A stretch of 64,000 bases of DNA from Dicyema japonicum (taxonomy: Eukaryota; Dicyemida; Rhombozoa; Dicyemidae), in contig RDEW01000003.1 of the NCBI GenBank assembly GCA_011109175.1, forward strand, positions 496,001 through 560,000, written 5' to 3'. A program made the translations under genes and the position numbers. The notes beneath the pieces are model-generated. The model did not search any database. It was not told where the DNA came from and saw nothing but the letters and a program-made list of their open reading frames with translations. Positions 34,161-45,854 of the stretch are shown one piece after another. How positions within the stretch are numbered: the stretch's first letter is position 1; every line of letters starts with the position of its first letter.

Positions 34161-34189
34161 ATAACATAAGCGACATGCCACAAACCTGT

Positions 34190-34975
34190 GATGAAAACTG
34201 CCTAATCCTCCCCTATGCCGACGATATCATTCTTGCCTCCAAGGACAGAAGCATTCAATCAGCGACTCAGTCCGCTCAACAAACGTTTGACGAGTTGGAA
34301 CTATTGCTCTCGAAGCGGAGACTCGACGCATCAGCAACAAAGTCATCTTCACACTGTTTACCAATTACAAAAGACAGCTCTGTGTCGAACCAAAAATTTT
34401 TATGAAGAACGCGGCTATTCCTATTAACAAAACACCGAAGATTCTGGGAGTTACCTTTGATCAGGGACTCATCTTTATCCGGCATGTTGAAAACAAAGAA
34501 CTTCTGCTCTGAGAAAAATGAGAATTTTAAAAGTTCTCTCAAAAATACTTAGAGGCCAAACTGGTGGCCTTGCCACGGTTTATGAACAATTTATCCGACC
34601 AACGATGACGTATGCAAGTCCTTCATGGGCAATGCAGATTTCACGATCCTCTCATTGAAACTATCCACAACCGAGGAGACCGGATAAGGATAATTGGACC
34701 AGAACACAAAATCCAGCCCATTGAAAATCTCTTAATCAAATTACAACGGAAACTCTTAAAGGAGGCTAGTTCACCGAGCTGCCCTCTATTCCATACACTA
34801 TGGAAATATCTCAATCATACAGAAATTTTGAGCCGATGCCATGTCCAATGAGAAGAGCTGTTCAGGATTCTCGACCCCACCGGACTCGTCCTCTCCCTTG
34901 TCGGTCAGGAATCACTTAGTTAGTTGAGAACCTTTATTTCTTTTCTTTGACCCAGTGATCCTGGAGGTAATAATA
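34190..34975 (+). pseudogene. jockey-like LINE RT fragment with YADD box and 3' tail
   Basis: It begins at the palm: NCLILPYADDIILASKDRSI, then after a frameshift NKTPKILGVTFDQGLIF, then YEQFIRPTMTYASPSWA. The 3' end at about 34910 has GGAATCACTTAG ... CAGTGATCC and a TAATAATAATAA tail. It starts 30 bp downstream of the previous element's tail, so the insertions are packed end to end. Confidence 0.7.
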
Positions 34976-35043
34976 ATAAGGTTTTAACGACATCCTCCCA
35001 CTGACCATACAACATTCCTGTTATTGTATTAAAAATCTTGGAG

Positions 35044-36440
35044 ACGGGGAGTCACTTTCCATACGTCGGTGTTCAACTATTCGATTAACCAGAATGTGAT
35101 ACCGTCATTATGGAAACAGGCACTAATACGGCCAATACTGAAACCAGGAAGACCGAGAGATGACTCAGCGTCTTTTAGACCGGTATCACTACTATGTTCC
35201 ATGACAAAAATCCTGGAGAGGCTTGTGCTCGGGAGAATGAAAGAATTTTTACCAGAGAGGCCTTTTCATCATGTATTAAAAAATGAGAGATCCACGTCTA
35301 CATACTTGCAAACATTGACCGACTTCATTCGAGTCGGATTCACAACCAAACCGACACACTTTAAAATAGTGCTCTGCTCGATTGACATAGATAAAGCTTT
35401 TGACTCAGTCTCGAAGAAGATTCTATCGAGAAAAATATTTCAATCGGAGATCCCAGGGAAACTAAAGCTTTGGATCACTAACTTCCTAAGTGGACGAAGG
35501 GGACGTGTTTGCCTCGGAGGTCTGAAATCAATCTCACGGTCCTCCCCAACGGAGTCCCTCAAGGAGCTCCTTTATCCCCTGCTCTGTTTAACCTCTCTCT
35601 GGCTGATTACTCGACTCTTGAATCTGATAATTATGTTCTACTTTTTATGCAGATGATTTTTGTTGGCTTCGCGAGATCAGGACATCCAGAAGGCCACGGA
35701 AAAAATACAAATTAACCTGGACAGGCTTAATGCCTGGATAATGGAAAACCAGCTCGTGGTGAATGCAGAGAAGTCGTCTACGTCGCTATTTACCTCTGAC
35801 AAAAGATTGGGAAGGAAGACAGTCACCTCAAAGTTAAACAAGGTCGGCATCCCTTTCAACAGATGTCAAAGGATCTTGGGTGTGACAATTGACATCTCTG
35901 TTTGACACCACACGTAGAAAACATTCTATTGAAATGCTAGAAGAAACTGAACGTATTGAAAAGTTTATCGGGAATATGGAAGAGTGGTACTCACCCAGTC
36001 TTGATGAACGTGTGCAAACAGTACATCTCATGTGCATGCGCCTCGTGGGGTCCGTCCATATGTTGGACAAATATGAGGAAAATTGAGGAAATGCAAAAGA
36101 GGGCTTACAGAGTAACGGAGCGTTGGATTTGTGAAGATCACCGAACCGAACCTACGCCTCTGGAGGCCATTATGAGACTAGACTCCAGATCACGGGAAGG
36201 TGGCCCTGAAAATTCCTGTACGTTCATGCGCGGGCACGAAGGAAGAACACCGGGTAAAGATGAAGTCTCTGTTAGAATGCATCGGGTTGCAGGACTGCGG
36301 AAGAGTGAGCTTAGAATAGCTTTTCCAAACATTGTGCTCGCGATCATAAGTGGTAACTCCTATTTCGTGTTCAATGTCATAATGGAGACCTTGTCACAAC
36401 AACTAACTTTGTATTTTAATAATATAATCAAATTAATAAA
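35044..36440 (+). pseudogene. jockey-like LINE RT, frameshifted
   Basis: Three frames in order read ALIRPILKPGRPRDDSASFR, CSIDIDKAFDSVSKKIL, then LPNGVPQGAPLSPALFNLSL. A broken palm follows (YADD is replaced by a FMQMIF-like frame), then LNAWIMENQLVVNAEKSSTS, RILGVTIDIS, VLMNVCKQYISCACASWGPS and KRAYRVTERW. At least four frameshifts are present. It ends close to the RFC3 5'-end duplicate at 36450. Confidence 0.75.
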
Positions 36441-36444
36441 AAGT

Positions 36445-36625
36445 TAAAGCCCGTGATTTATTGCAATCTACCCCATCCAATGTCAATGGGCGATATTTAT
36501 CAATCGAAGGCTCACCAATCTCAAATGGACACGTGAAGTATGGGTCACTAACAAAGAGCCATACTACAATCCAGAAAACCGCCAAATATTTAAACTAAAT
36601 TTAATAAAGCTCAGTGGGGACAAAT
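36445..36625 (-). pseudogene. decayed duplicate of the RFC3 5' end
   Basis: On the minus strand it reads IDKYRPLTLDGVDCNKSRA, closely matching the first exon of RFC3 at 37984 (VDKYRPLTLDELDYNKSQA). The upstream non-coding DNA (CCGCCAAATATTTAAAC...) also matches the RFC3 promoter side at 37985-38060. About 40 nt of unrelated sequence splits the ATG GCT CTT start from the rest. The copy ends where the LINE fragment begins. Confidence 0.75.
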
Positions 36626-36679
36626 TTAAAAACACTGGTTGTACGTGTTGGTTGGAAAAAATAGGTTTTACTCCCACCA

Positions 36680-36750
36680 TAAGAGCTGTGATCACTTAGT
36701 TAAGGACTCCCTCTTTAACCCAGCGATCCTGAGGCAATAAGTAACCTCCA
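36680..36750 (+). repeat. LINE 3' tail fragment
   Basis: GTGATCACTTAGTTAAGGAC ... CCCAGCGATCCTGAGGCAATAA matches the tail of the LINE ending at 34.97 kb. No ORF is attached. Confidence 0.55.
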
Positions 36751-36799
36751 ACCAGCACATTTTTTCCTTGTTTAAAAAATAACAAATAATCAAATCAAT

Positions 36800-37984
36800 C
36801 TAGAAATCATCGTCAATAATAGCAGAGATGAATGACTTGAATAAGCTCATAACCGAGGCAGCAAAGTATTCGAGATGCACAATCGTCTTATTCCCCTTAT
36901 TAAGCCTGCACTCACAATCAGCAGCCAAAACAGCCAAGTGGCATATCAGTTGATCATCACAATGCTTATGGAATACAGTCATCATTTCCTACAGTCATAG
37001 CACAACAAACCCCAATAATAACATTAGGGGGATCAAACGAATCAACAGTTCATATAACCGCTGTCTCACCTCTGAAAGACTAACCATATTACATAACACT
37101 ACCATTTAACACTCTGCTGCTTAACAAGTAGCTCAGCAGTGTCGTGGACATAAATCTGCCAGTCTCCCTTGGTAATTGGTGAGTTTGGGTATCTAATTAT
37201 TACTACAACAACTCATGGAAGGCCTCAAATGCCATAATTGCTAGTCGGAGATTGCCGTTTGCCATTTTTATAATTTTATGAGACAATCCCCCATCCATGG
37301 TGACTTTCTCATAATCACCTATTTTTGATAAAATTCCCAAAATCTGGTAAATGAAAGAGCAAACTTGATCATCAGAAGCAGATGGTACCCTTAGTGGCAG
37401 GGTTCGCGATTTTAGGGGGGAAATAATATTACTTAGAGACTCGGTTGACAAAATAAGGCGACAGACTGACGAGTACTTTTCCATAGTCCGTCTGAGAGCA
37501 TTCTGAGCGGTCCTCGACAATTTATCAACCTCGTTAAGCACAACGACTAAAACACGAAATAACAGTAAACCTTTAAAGTCAATCTCACCAGATCTGATAA
37601 CACGTGTTTGTGCCACAGATTTTATGACATCCTGGACAACTAGACGGTCGTGGTATTGACCGACTTCACTGGGAGTCAATTCAAGGTGGTAGGCTGAACC
37701 AATTGAATTAAATTCGATCTTCTTGCCAGAGGGTATTTCAATATGATGGACTTCATTCTTAACCGATGATGACCCAGGACCGTACAATTCCCTGAGAATG
37801 GCTGCAATTCGAGTGGACTTTCCACAACCACTAGGACCATGAATTAATAAGTTTGGGAAGTCTTTAGATTTGACCTATTTTAAATATTATTGAGTACAAG
37901 GTCCTTTAAAAATGAAGCTTGTGATTTATTGTAGTCTAGTTCATCCAGTGTCAAAGGACGATATTTATCAACCCAAAGAGCCAT
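36800..37984 (-). CDS. RFC3: replication factor C subunit 3
   Basis: This small clamp-loader subunit is part of the complex that opens PCNA at primer ends. The start MALWVDKYRPLTLDELDYNK leads into a 23-nt intron (37875-37897), then FPNLLIHGPSGCGKSTRIAA (Walker A), AYHLELTPSEVG, and a 24-nt intron (37547-37570) that joins DFK to VVVLNEVDKLSRTAQNALRR, the divergent Walker B region (here NEVD). Then come RTMEKYSSVCRLIL, SRTLPLRVP, NGNLRLAIMAFEA, a WQIYVHDTAELLVKQQ stretch, VRQRLYELLIRLIPPNVI and a C-terminal collar ending at 36800. It covers the whole family length. Start ATG 37984 gives the canonical LWVDKYRP. Confidence 0.92.
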
Positions 37985-38099
37985 GAGACAACTCAGAAAG
38001 ACCGCCCAATATTTAAAAATAATTTTATTAAAAATAATCTTAATAAAACTTATTTGGTGACATAACTTTATTATTTCCCGGAGTTCTAAATAAATAATC

Positions 38100-38935
38100 A
38101 TTGGCCCGGCGTATTTTGCCTCAAAACTTTCATGCAAAAACCAAGTGGACTCAATTCTTTCAAAGCTTCCATCCCGGAAACTGTCCAATGACTTGGTTGA
38201 ATACATGGACGTGTGGCGGAGTGAAGGGCTTAGCGAGCCGCGTAATCCAGACCAACAATCGTCTTGGATGATCCATAGATGGAATGCTCTGGCATCCAAC
38301 CTAGTCAGCCGGCTCTCTGGACATCGCCTGGACTGTTTCCAAAATTCGAGGGAGGCGGTTGATGGATCTTGGCTTGGGGTTTACCCATGTCAAGAAGACG
38401 AACTGGGTCTCCACCTCCTCTCATGCCGGCGAGGAATTGGCAGATCTTCTCGACATTCGGCAATGAACGGCATCATTAAGAGGGCATTAGAATCGGCTGG
38501 ATTCCGTTGCCGGATCGAACCGACTGGTCTATTTGACAACGGAAGACGCCCTGACGGCATGACCTCATTTCCTTTCGAGCGAGGGCGAAACCTTGTATGT
38601 ATGGGATGTGACCTGTGTCTGCTCTTTCGCCCCAAGCAAAAAAAAAATTCACCGGGCAGACCTTCTTCTCAAGCAGAGGAAATGAAAAATGCTAAGTATT
38701 CGGATATCAGCGACAGGTACATTTTCGCACCTGTCGCGATTGAAACTTCGGGGAACTTTGGCCCTAAAACGCTGAAGTTCCTGAATCATCTTGGAAAACT
38801 ACTATCCGACAAAACTGGTGATCTTCGTGAGACGAGATGGCTCAAGGAGAGGCTCTCGTTGGCTGTTGTCCGTGGGAATAGCTTATGCATCTCCCAACAG
38901 CTGAATAATTAAAATTAAAATTAACTATTCTTTTT
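38100..38935 (+). pseudogene. retroelement C-terminal domain (HLLSCRR...RPDG family)
   Basis: A 255-codon frame from 38145 reads WLGVYPCQEDELGLHLLSCR then GIGRSSRH (C/H-rich, possibly zinc-binding), IIKRALESAGF, GRRPDGMTSFPFERGRNLV, AKYSDISDRYIFAPVAIETS, FGPKTLKFLNHLG and LKERLSLAVVRGN. This layout recurs downstream of reverse transcriptases in many marine-invertebrate genomes, and the RPDG...GR-L-W-T spacing suggests a PD-(D/E)XK-type nuclease. No RT is present upstream here. The frame is open but differs from the other copy at the WD-T position (VCMGCDL), so it is probably dead. Confidence 0.55.
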
Positions 38936-39149
38936 CCTTATAATAAAATAATCATTCGATCAGCTTCAAGACATTTTTTAAACACCTGGATATTAAAGTA
39001 CGTGCCCATAAGCTGAAGAAAGAACCTTACCAATAACTATTCTCAGACAAGCAAGTCTAGAGGTTATCGTCGGATTAAAGAACTCACGGCCTGCGGCTCT
39101 GACAAAGTATTTTCAATTTTTCTTAAACACCTAAGAAAATACGCTACCT

Positions 39150-39530
39150 CAAGCAAGTGTTTAACCTGTCTATTAACTACAATATTATTCACAAGATTTG
39201 GAAGAACTCTATTATAAAACCTGTCTTGATGGCTGAAAAACCAGTGGGAGAACCTGCTTCGTACAGGCCGCTCTCCCTAACCAGCACATTATCAAAACTT
39301 CTTGAAAATTTGGTACTATCCGCCATTACTCACTCCGGACTTCCCTCAAGCGGCTTTCCAGCTCAGTTTTCGTCCTGGAAGGTCCACCACCCATTGAACC
39401 ACACTATTCCAATTCGACAACTGTTGAATTTCAACTCACATGTGAAGAAAGTCCTCACTAAAGGCCTGGAGAAGTTGAATGTTGTACGGGCGCTTGTCCG
39501 GAGGACTCTTGAATTTGGATGCTTCTGATG
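39150..39530 (+). pseudogene. jockey-like LINE RT N-terminal fragment
   Basis: It reads NIIHKIWKNSIIKPVLMAEK then PVGEPASYRPLSLTSTLSKL, ending shortly after FNSHVKKVLTKGLEKLNVVR, which belongs to the post-palm region. The catalytic palm between them is deleted. Confidence 0.6.
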
Positions 39531-39779
39531 CAACAATCTACCGGAAAACTATCGCGAGAAAAATAGGAAGATCCCTTTTAACAACTGTGTCGTGCCAGAA
39601 GGACTCGTCGCCTCACGGGTGGGATTTGTTTGACAAGAATTGACCATCGCTGAAAACTCCATCTTTCGGATTTGAACCCACGACCTTCAGATCCGATGTC
39701 ATCAGACGTTACATTCAGCCAGAAGGCCTCCGGATTACTTCGGGTCTGTAAGGAAGACGGAAACCTGCTTAGCCTGTCC

Positions 39780-40065
39780 TTTTCCGAGGAAAAAGAAAGT
39801 CGAACCCAGAAAAGGGCATTCAAACTAACCGAGAGATGGTACACAAGGGAAAACATTAAATCACCGACCCCCATGGAGAAACTAATCGAAAAAAAACAAA
39901 AATGGACACCAATGCCAAGAAGAAAGTGCTCGTCCGCAACGAACTTGTGTAGGCTCAAGGGATCAACACCGAGCGAAGATGAGAACCTTGATCCAATTCG
40001 TCGGGATCACTTAGTTTAGTTTTTTCGGTTTAACAGTGGTCTTTGGAATTAATTTAATTCTCCAA
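39780..40065 (+). pseudogene. jockey-like LINE C-terminus and 3' tail
   Basis: TQKRAFKLTERWYTRENIKS parallels KRAYRVTERW at 36.1 kb and KKAFRMTERWSCER at 42.5 kb. It ends with GGGATCACTTAGTTTAGTTT ... AGTGGTCTTTGG, where GATCACT and AGTGGTC can pair. Confidence 0.65.
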
Positions 40066-40494
40066 GTCCGCCTTCGATTTCTGTGCCACACCAGATATTC
40101 CTGAAGGATCTCTGGAAGCGCCTACTTTTGGAAGTTACTTTCCTGTTTTCCATCAGTTTACCTTCTTTGAAGATAAATTGGCCATACCGAATCATACAAG
40201 AGAAAAGCGGTCGTTATTGGAAGCTGGGGTCCCCTAATAGTCATTGATTAACCCCCATTTTCTCGATAGTTTTAGGGATAATAAATTGGTCTCGTAGAGA
40301 AAACCTCCCACATCAGTAACGAATAGATCAGCAATGGCAGAAAATTATGAACCCTCTTAAGTGACCAGGAAGATATCACGTAGATAAAAGTACTCAAACG
40401 CAACCCTATAGCGCCAAATTACTACAGTCCGACCCCGAAATGGGGCACAATTCCCTAATTTTGAAGTTTTCCCAAAAAATGAGGGTTTATTTAT

Positions 40495-40555
40495 TAACCC
40501 CGGGATCACCGAGAATGAAAGACAAAGTAAAGTCAACTAGTTAGGTGATCCCAGT
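40495..40555 (-). repeat. SINE/LINE 3' stem-loop tail
   Basis: Reverse complement is ACTGGGATCACCTAACTAGT ... CTCGGTGATCCCGGGGTTAA. It has perfect 9-bp arms GGGATCACC/GGTGATCCC. This is the clearest copy of the shared 3' hairpin. Confidence 0.6.
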
Positions 40556-40599
40556 TCCCGCAACCAAACGTGGCTTCCTAAGCCTGTGTGTCCATTGTT

Positions 40600-41634
40600 C
40601 CCACTGTCGAACCGAATTACCTTCTTTGATCCTTCAGAGGAAGATTTTCTGGGTGTTCATCTTCCTCGCAAATGCGGAGAAATCCGGAACCACATCAACG
40701 AGTTGTAGAACAGTTTTTTGGCAGTGAATGCACAGTATTTTAAGAACCTTTTCATGAGTTTCTTGTTTGACTACATTAAGGGGTAGCATGTTCCGTATCT
40801 TTAATGACTTGATACTCTAAATATCTCGCTGTTATCTTGTCCAGATCATCATAAAGTCTCTAAATTTTCATTTCCAATAATATCCTGATTAATTGGGCTT
40901 TTTCGTTATCATTTTGTTTTTAATGTCATAAAGTTCACCTTCCAAGGCCTTTTTAAAGCGTTCGTAATTCTGGCTTATTTTGTCCAAGGTCAAAAGGTTT
41001 CCCGATCAAAACCTTTGCATCTCAGAACGAAAAACTTCATAAACTTCCGTATTTATTTGGCAGGACTCCCAGGTATCTTAGATGACACAGTTCAAACCGT
41101 CCTATGGCATCGTTGATGGCGATATTTCTTATACAAAAAAATACTCTCAATGTTTTACCTGCAAAGAGGTTCAGTCCACGCTATCTGCACCATCGGTGTG
41201 TATCTTCCATATATACTTGTAGTCTTCCCTTCGAGATCTCTTCTGACTTACAGCAGATAGTGGCACATCATCCAGATATATCAGGATTCTTGCATTTTGT
41301 GAGTTTGCCCACGGAAAGTCGGGGGTTAAGGACTTTTTCAGTCCTTCTGGATTAACAAACAAGGTCCACATTTCACAGAAGAATATCTCCCAGACATTTT
41401 TTATCCACAATGAAGCTTCGGTTTGTAATATCCAAAGCTTATGTCATATACAATCAATCCCCATGATATGTAAAGATATATAGCGTTCAGGGTGCTTTTA
41501 AGTCTCACCTTGACTATTTCTGGGTTTAGGAGAAATAGGAGTCTGATGAATACCAAATTCGGCTGAATTCCAAGTGTTGCCTCATCTGAGACAAACTCCT
41601 TGATATTCTTTTCATTTATAAAATTAACTTCCAT
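40600..41634 (-). CDS. possible multi-exon gene with coiled-coil C-terminus
   Basis: Minus-strand frames in order read MEVNFINEKNIKEFVSDEAT ... LVFIRLLFLLNPEIVKVRLK from 41634, a frame FVNPEGLKKSL near 41.35 kb, TEVYEVFRSEMQRF, NYERFKKALEGELYDIKNK, a RLYDDLDKITARYLEYQVIK stretch, and HEKVLKILCIHCQKTVLQLV. The pieces look like exons of a helical, coiled-coil protein, but I could not fix the junctions and do not recognise the family. Confidence 0.35.
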
Positions 41635-41744
41635 TAATTTTTTTGGTAAACTCGATTTCGTCGGATGAAATAGTTGAATTTTTTATGTATCACTGGAAAG
41701 TGTCAAATTTTTTTAGACAGACCATATCGCAAAAGGTCATAGAA

Positions 41745-41990
41745 CGGCATCCTGGCTGCGTGGCTATTCCCTCTCAGCAAGATTCGTTCAAGTGGCGAGT
41801 GGCGTTCAGTTTCGGGTAGAAATCCGATTTCCTAGAGGAATCAGGAATTCCAGCGTCGCAGGACCGAGGGAACCTGACGTTTCAACTGCGAACGAAACAA
41901 ACAAAACATCCTCGGGTAGGACGGCGTATTTTGCCCGTTTTAACCTCTGTGGCTTCTCAGCTGCAGAACAGTCTCCAAAGGCACTCTGAC
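41745..41990 (+). repeat. dispersed repeat, copy 2
   Basis: It matches 2958-3300 (reverse) across at least 170 bp: GGCTATTCCCTCTCAGCAAG, CAGGAATTCCAGCGTCGCAG, GGGTAGGACGGCGTATTTTG. The 65-codon ORF over it is not conserved in the other copy. Confidence 0.6.
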
Positions 41991-42329
41991 GTAGGTTTCA
42001 AAAGACGATTGTTTTGGTGCAGGTGACGTCCCAGACAAGTGGTACTCTCTCATATTATATTTAAACTTATCCATAAGTTGCATGAGCCTTCGAACATTTC
42101 TAAATTCCTCCGTCGGAGTTCGTAGCTTAAAAATTGGTAATGTTTGCCTGAAGTCACCTGCAAATACGATAGCTAATCCTCCAAAATGATTGTCCGTATT
42201 CTGAACTTCTTATAATGTTCATTCAATACCCCAAAAGCACATTTATGTACCATTGTACATCCGTACCTGACTATTAGAGGCATCTAAATGCTATGGCGAT
42301 CCTACAATTATCAATGTATTAAAATGTTC

Positions 42330-42725
42330 ATCTGGAATATGTAAGACAGGTACCCACCCGGTCTTGATGAACATTTACAAGCAATACATCGAACCATGCT
42401 TCTCGTACGCGTGTGCTTTGTGGGGACCTTCATTATCATGGACGAACACTAAGAAAATCGAGGACGTTCAAAAGAAGGCTTTCAGAATGACTGAGCGGTG
42501 GTCTTGTGAGAGACAGAACCGGACCGACTACTTTGGAGGCCCTTATTAAACAAACTCCGGCATGCGGGAAGGTGGCTCTGCAAATACAGTCAGCCGCCCT
42601 GTACGAGCTTGTGTGGGTACGAGGGAGGAGCACCGGGAAAGAATGAGGATTTTGGCGGAGCGCATCGGAATCACGTGATAGTTAGTTTTGGTTTTACCGT
42701 GGTCTTGGGTGTTAATTAAATAAAT
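42330..42725 (+). pseudogene. jockey-like LINE C-terminus and 3' tail
   Basis: It reads MNIYKQYIEPCFSYACALWG then PSLSWTNTKKIEDVQKKAFR, TERWSCER, and in another frame GTREEHRERMRILAERIGIT, with the stop overlapping GGAATCACGTGATAG. The tail CCGTGGTCTTGGGTGTTAATTAA follows. It is 5'-truncated. Confidence 0.7.
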
Positions 42726-42889
42726 GGCGATCCTACAATTATGTTAATATTGCACACTCGCACTTTCCGAGGAGCCATATTAGTTATCGCTACCCACAGG
42801 CAGAACACACACTTTATTTTAAGCAAAGAACAATTATAATATCTAATCGAGGGAGGATCGAAGAATACTCTTCACTTCTTTGTTTTTAT

Positions 42890-43075
42890 CTTTTTCTTGT
42901 GTGTATGCCCTTTTAGACTATCCAGTTCCGCAATGAATCTCCACTGATGACAGCGTCACTCGTCAAGCCCTTTTTAGCATCGTAGATGCGTGGAACCTTC
43001 CACCAGGTAAACAGCAACGAAAATCGAACCCGTGACCTAAGCCATTTTGCCAGACAACTAACCACTATGCCACCC
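42890..43075 (-). repeat. tRNA-derived SINE, family 2, full copy
   Basis: On the minus strand it begins GGTGGCATAGTGGTTAGTTG (A box) and has GGGTTCGATTTTCGTTGC (B box), then CCTGGTGGAAGGTTCCACGC and GATGCTAAAAAGGG. It matches 28900-29100 along its whole length. Confidence 0.75.
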
Positions 43076-43149
43076 TAAGCTAGGTGCAAAGCTCACTCTA
43101 GAGTCCAACAAGTCCGAACTGGCAGGGGAACTGAACAACTCCGAACCGT

Positions 43150-43360
43150 ATAGAAGGGGCAATAACTAACAACTCCAGGATGTCACAATTTCTCCTTGAA
43201 ATTCAATATGTATGTTTACAATAATAAAAACAATTAGAAACGTCGAGAAAGCTTGACGATCTGGATGATCGTCTGACACTGTTTTTAATCTATCTACAAA
43301 AATACATAAAGTTCCCACAAAGACTAATACAAAATAACTGTCAAATAAATAATAAATCAA
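43150..43360 (-). CDS. possible small hydrophobic protein
   Basis: A 64-codon frame (MIYYLFDSYFVLVFVGTLCI ...) has two hydrophobic stretches. It lies just beyond the 3' end of PPP4R3 on the same strand. There is no homology I know, so it may be chance or an exon. Confidence 0.2.
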
Positions 43361-43394
43361 TTAATACAAAACAAAAGAATATTACAAAATTACA

Positions 43395-45739
43395 TCAATC
43401 AATACATTTTCGTTTAGGTAAATTAACGTGATCTTCATCATCTGAATCCGAGTCATAATCAACCAGGCCTCTTTTCAAAGACTCCTCACCATTCCCAACG
43501 GAGGAAGGCATTAAAATTACAATAGGTGAGGATTTTCTCAAGGGAACAAACTCATCCTCTTCATTCACTAAAGTAAATAGCATAGACAACGTTTCTCCTT
43601 CTCAAGTCTAATTATAGCATCAGATGCCTTCTCAAACTCGAGGGCATTAAACGGTTCATCGGGTGCGAGTGACTCTTCCTTAGGACCATCGAAATCACAA
43701 CTGTCGTCAAAACTCAGGCTATCCTTTCCTATCGTGTCAGTCCTCATTTTCATTTTGATGAATGTCTTGACATAACTAATACTGCAGAGCACGGAATCAT
43801 AATATTCCGAGACTATGTGGACCGCCAACTCGATAAAGTCATTCTCGAATAAATAAAGGACCAACCTCACAGCAATTCTCAAAAAATTCTAGCACAGCCG
43901 AGTTTATCATGTTATATCGTCGTCCACAGGTTGAAAGGAGAGGAATTAAATAATCAATCAGTCTATGTGAGGCTACAAACTGAGCATAGGACGGTCTGTA
44001 TAGCATTATTTCCTTAAAATAGCGAACGGCACCTAAAATATACACGTGTCCAACTTAGAACTAATATTTTATGGGCTGAACTGAATAGAGCAACAACTCT
44101 AACAAGTAATCCCTTATCAATATTAAGGGGGTGCAATTGGTTGGCGTGATTGGGGACTTGAAGTGACAAATGGTCGAGTATAAGTTCCAAGTATTTGGCA
44201 GTTTTTTGTTTGTCTACCAATACAGGAGAGAATATACCAGAAATAAGCCTTGTTTGATCAGTGACATCAAAAAGAGGCTGAATGAGTCGAGGGATACAAA
44301 TATGGAAGTGAACATCAACAAACTGCTGGGACGGTTGTTTGGGATCATCAGATATGGTCTCCGAGTCTAATATTTGCCGTGTAGCAGTGAGAATCTCATA
44401 GGCAGTTTTGAGTTCTAAATAAGCCAACTACCAAACCAGAGTCTGAGTCATTAATGATGATGTGAACAAGAACGTCAATAATATCATTCTACACTAAATA
44501 CTGTAAATACGGATTCCTGAAGACAGTCTCTGATGACATTGGGACACTTATCGATTAAATGCAGTAAAATAGTGACAGCTATTCTCTCGGAACCCCCACA
44601 TTTCTATAGTAAGTACAGTAATAACCAGCACAGCATGCATAGCCTTAATGAGTCCAGCATCCAACAGCACCTAGACTAATACGACAGTACACCTGACAGT
44701 AGTGCTGCCACGATGAAATGACCTCGGTTAACCTGACCAACTGTCGGACAAACACCATCAAATCGGTACGAGTGGGGTCACTTACTATTGAAGAAAAGAA
44801 GATGATAGAAATGAGGAATCCTGATGTTAGAACATAAAAAACCTCGAACAACCGGAGTGCATCCTCAACTCTGTCCGACAGGAAACTAGTAAGACCGAGA
44901 CAAATGGTCTCCCTCTCGAGGACCGACTGAGGGTTGTAGGAAATATCACGAATATACAACGTTTTGAACACAATCTCGAGCGTTTCTGATAGTGCCTCAT
45001 CATCAATGTTCTCAATATGTTTGAACTCGGAGACTTGTCGCTCAGAGTGCAAATTCAAAATATCAATAACGTGGTCAATGTTTTGGGGATTCAGCATAAC
45101 ATCAAAATACTCTCTTCTGTCACTGTGGATTAGTCGTTTAACGAGAAAATAGACATTCTGCAGCTGAACAGCGTCTTCGGGCATCTCACATCGAAAGTAG
45201 AGAGCCAGCAAAATCGGAAAGAATGAACGAATGTTATCGATTCTCCCACCAGCCAAAAGTAAACTGGTAACCTCACTCAAATCCTCGACAGAACTGGAAG
45301 ACTTGTTATTAGAGTCTTCTTCATCAGAACTCGGTATCTTAGTCTCTTTTGTCTCCTTGAACTAAATTTGTTAAAAATGGTAGCTTACAGAACATATTTG
45401 ATCAAAGAATGAGTCGCATCTGATCTTCTCCTGAAAACTGATAGCCAAATTACGTCCATCCGAGTCCTCCCATAGTATGAGAGTCCCCTACAATGATGAT
45501 AAACTGTAACCTCCTGTTTTTCAAACTCAACCTCCTTATTTATTGCTGAAAGGAGAAGTCTATCCTCTACAATTGTCAAAATAACCCATCAAACCGTCAA
45601 CTTCAGATTTGACTAAGATAGAAGGGACAGGATCCTCAATAATGGAAGCATATCCAGTGCCTTTGTCAACCCACTGATCCTCAATTCCGACTGAGACGAG
45701 ATTATACACCTTAACTCGGGCTAACAGAGAACTTTCCAT
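43395..45739 (-). CDS. PPP4R3A: protein phosphatase 4 regulatory subunit 3 (SMEK/Falafel)
   Basis: The N-terminus has the EVH1/PH-like start ARVKVYNL ... DQWVDKGTGYAS. The large armadillo-type middle follows in several frames (HSERQVSEFKHIENIDDEAL, YVLTSGFLISIIFFSS, VSDPTRTDLMVFVRQLVRLT, LELILDHLSLQVPNHANQ, RYNMINSAVLEFFENC). YYDSVLCSISYVKTFIKMK then corresponds to the conserved end of the repeat region. The C-terminus is the acidic/basic tail GLVDYDSDSDDEDHVNLPKR, which ends at 43395 and matches the family's LVDYPDDEEE ... KRPR pattern. It targets PP4 phosphatase to nuclear substrates. Frames switch often (tiny introns); exact edges are not all fixed. The 116-bp gap to the diacylglycerol kinase 3' end suggests tight packing. 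The symbol denotes the family. Confidence 0.85.
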
Positions 45740-45854
45740 AACCCGTGTATAACGACAAACAAAAAACAAAAATTAAATAAATATTATTTAAAATAAAAAG
45801 CAAAAAATCAGAAGATAACATACAAGTCGGAATTAATCAGCCAATCAGAGACAA

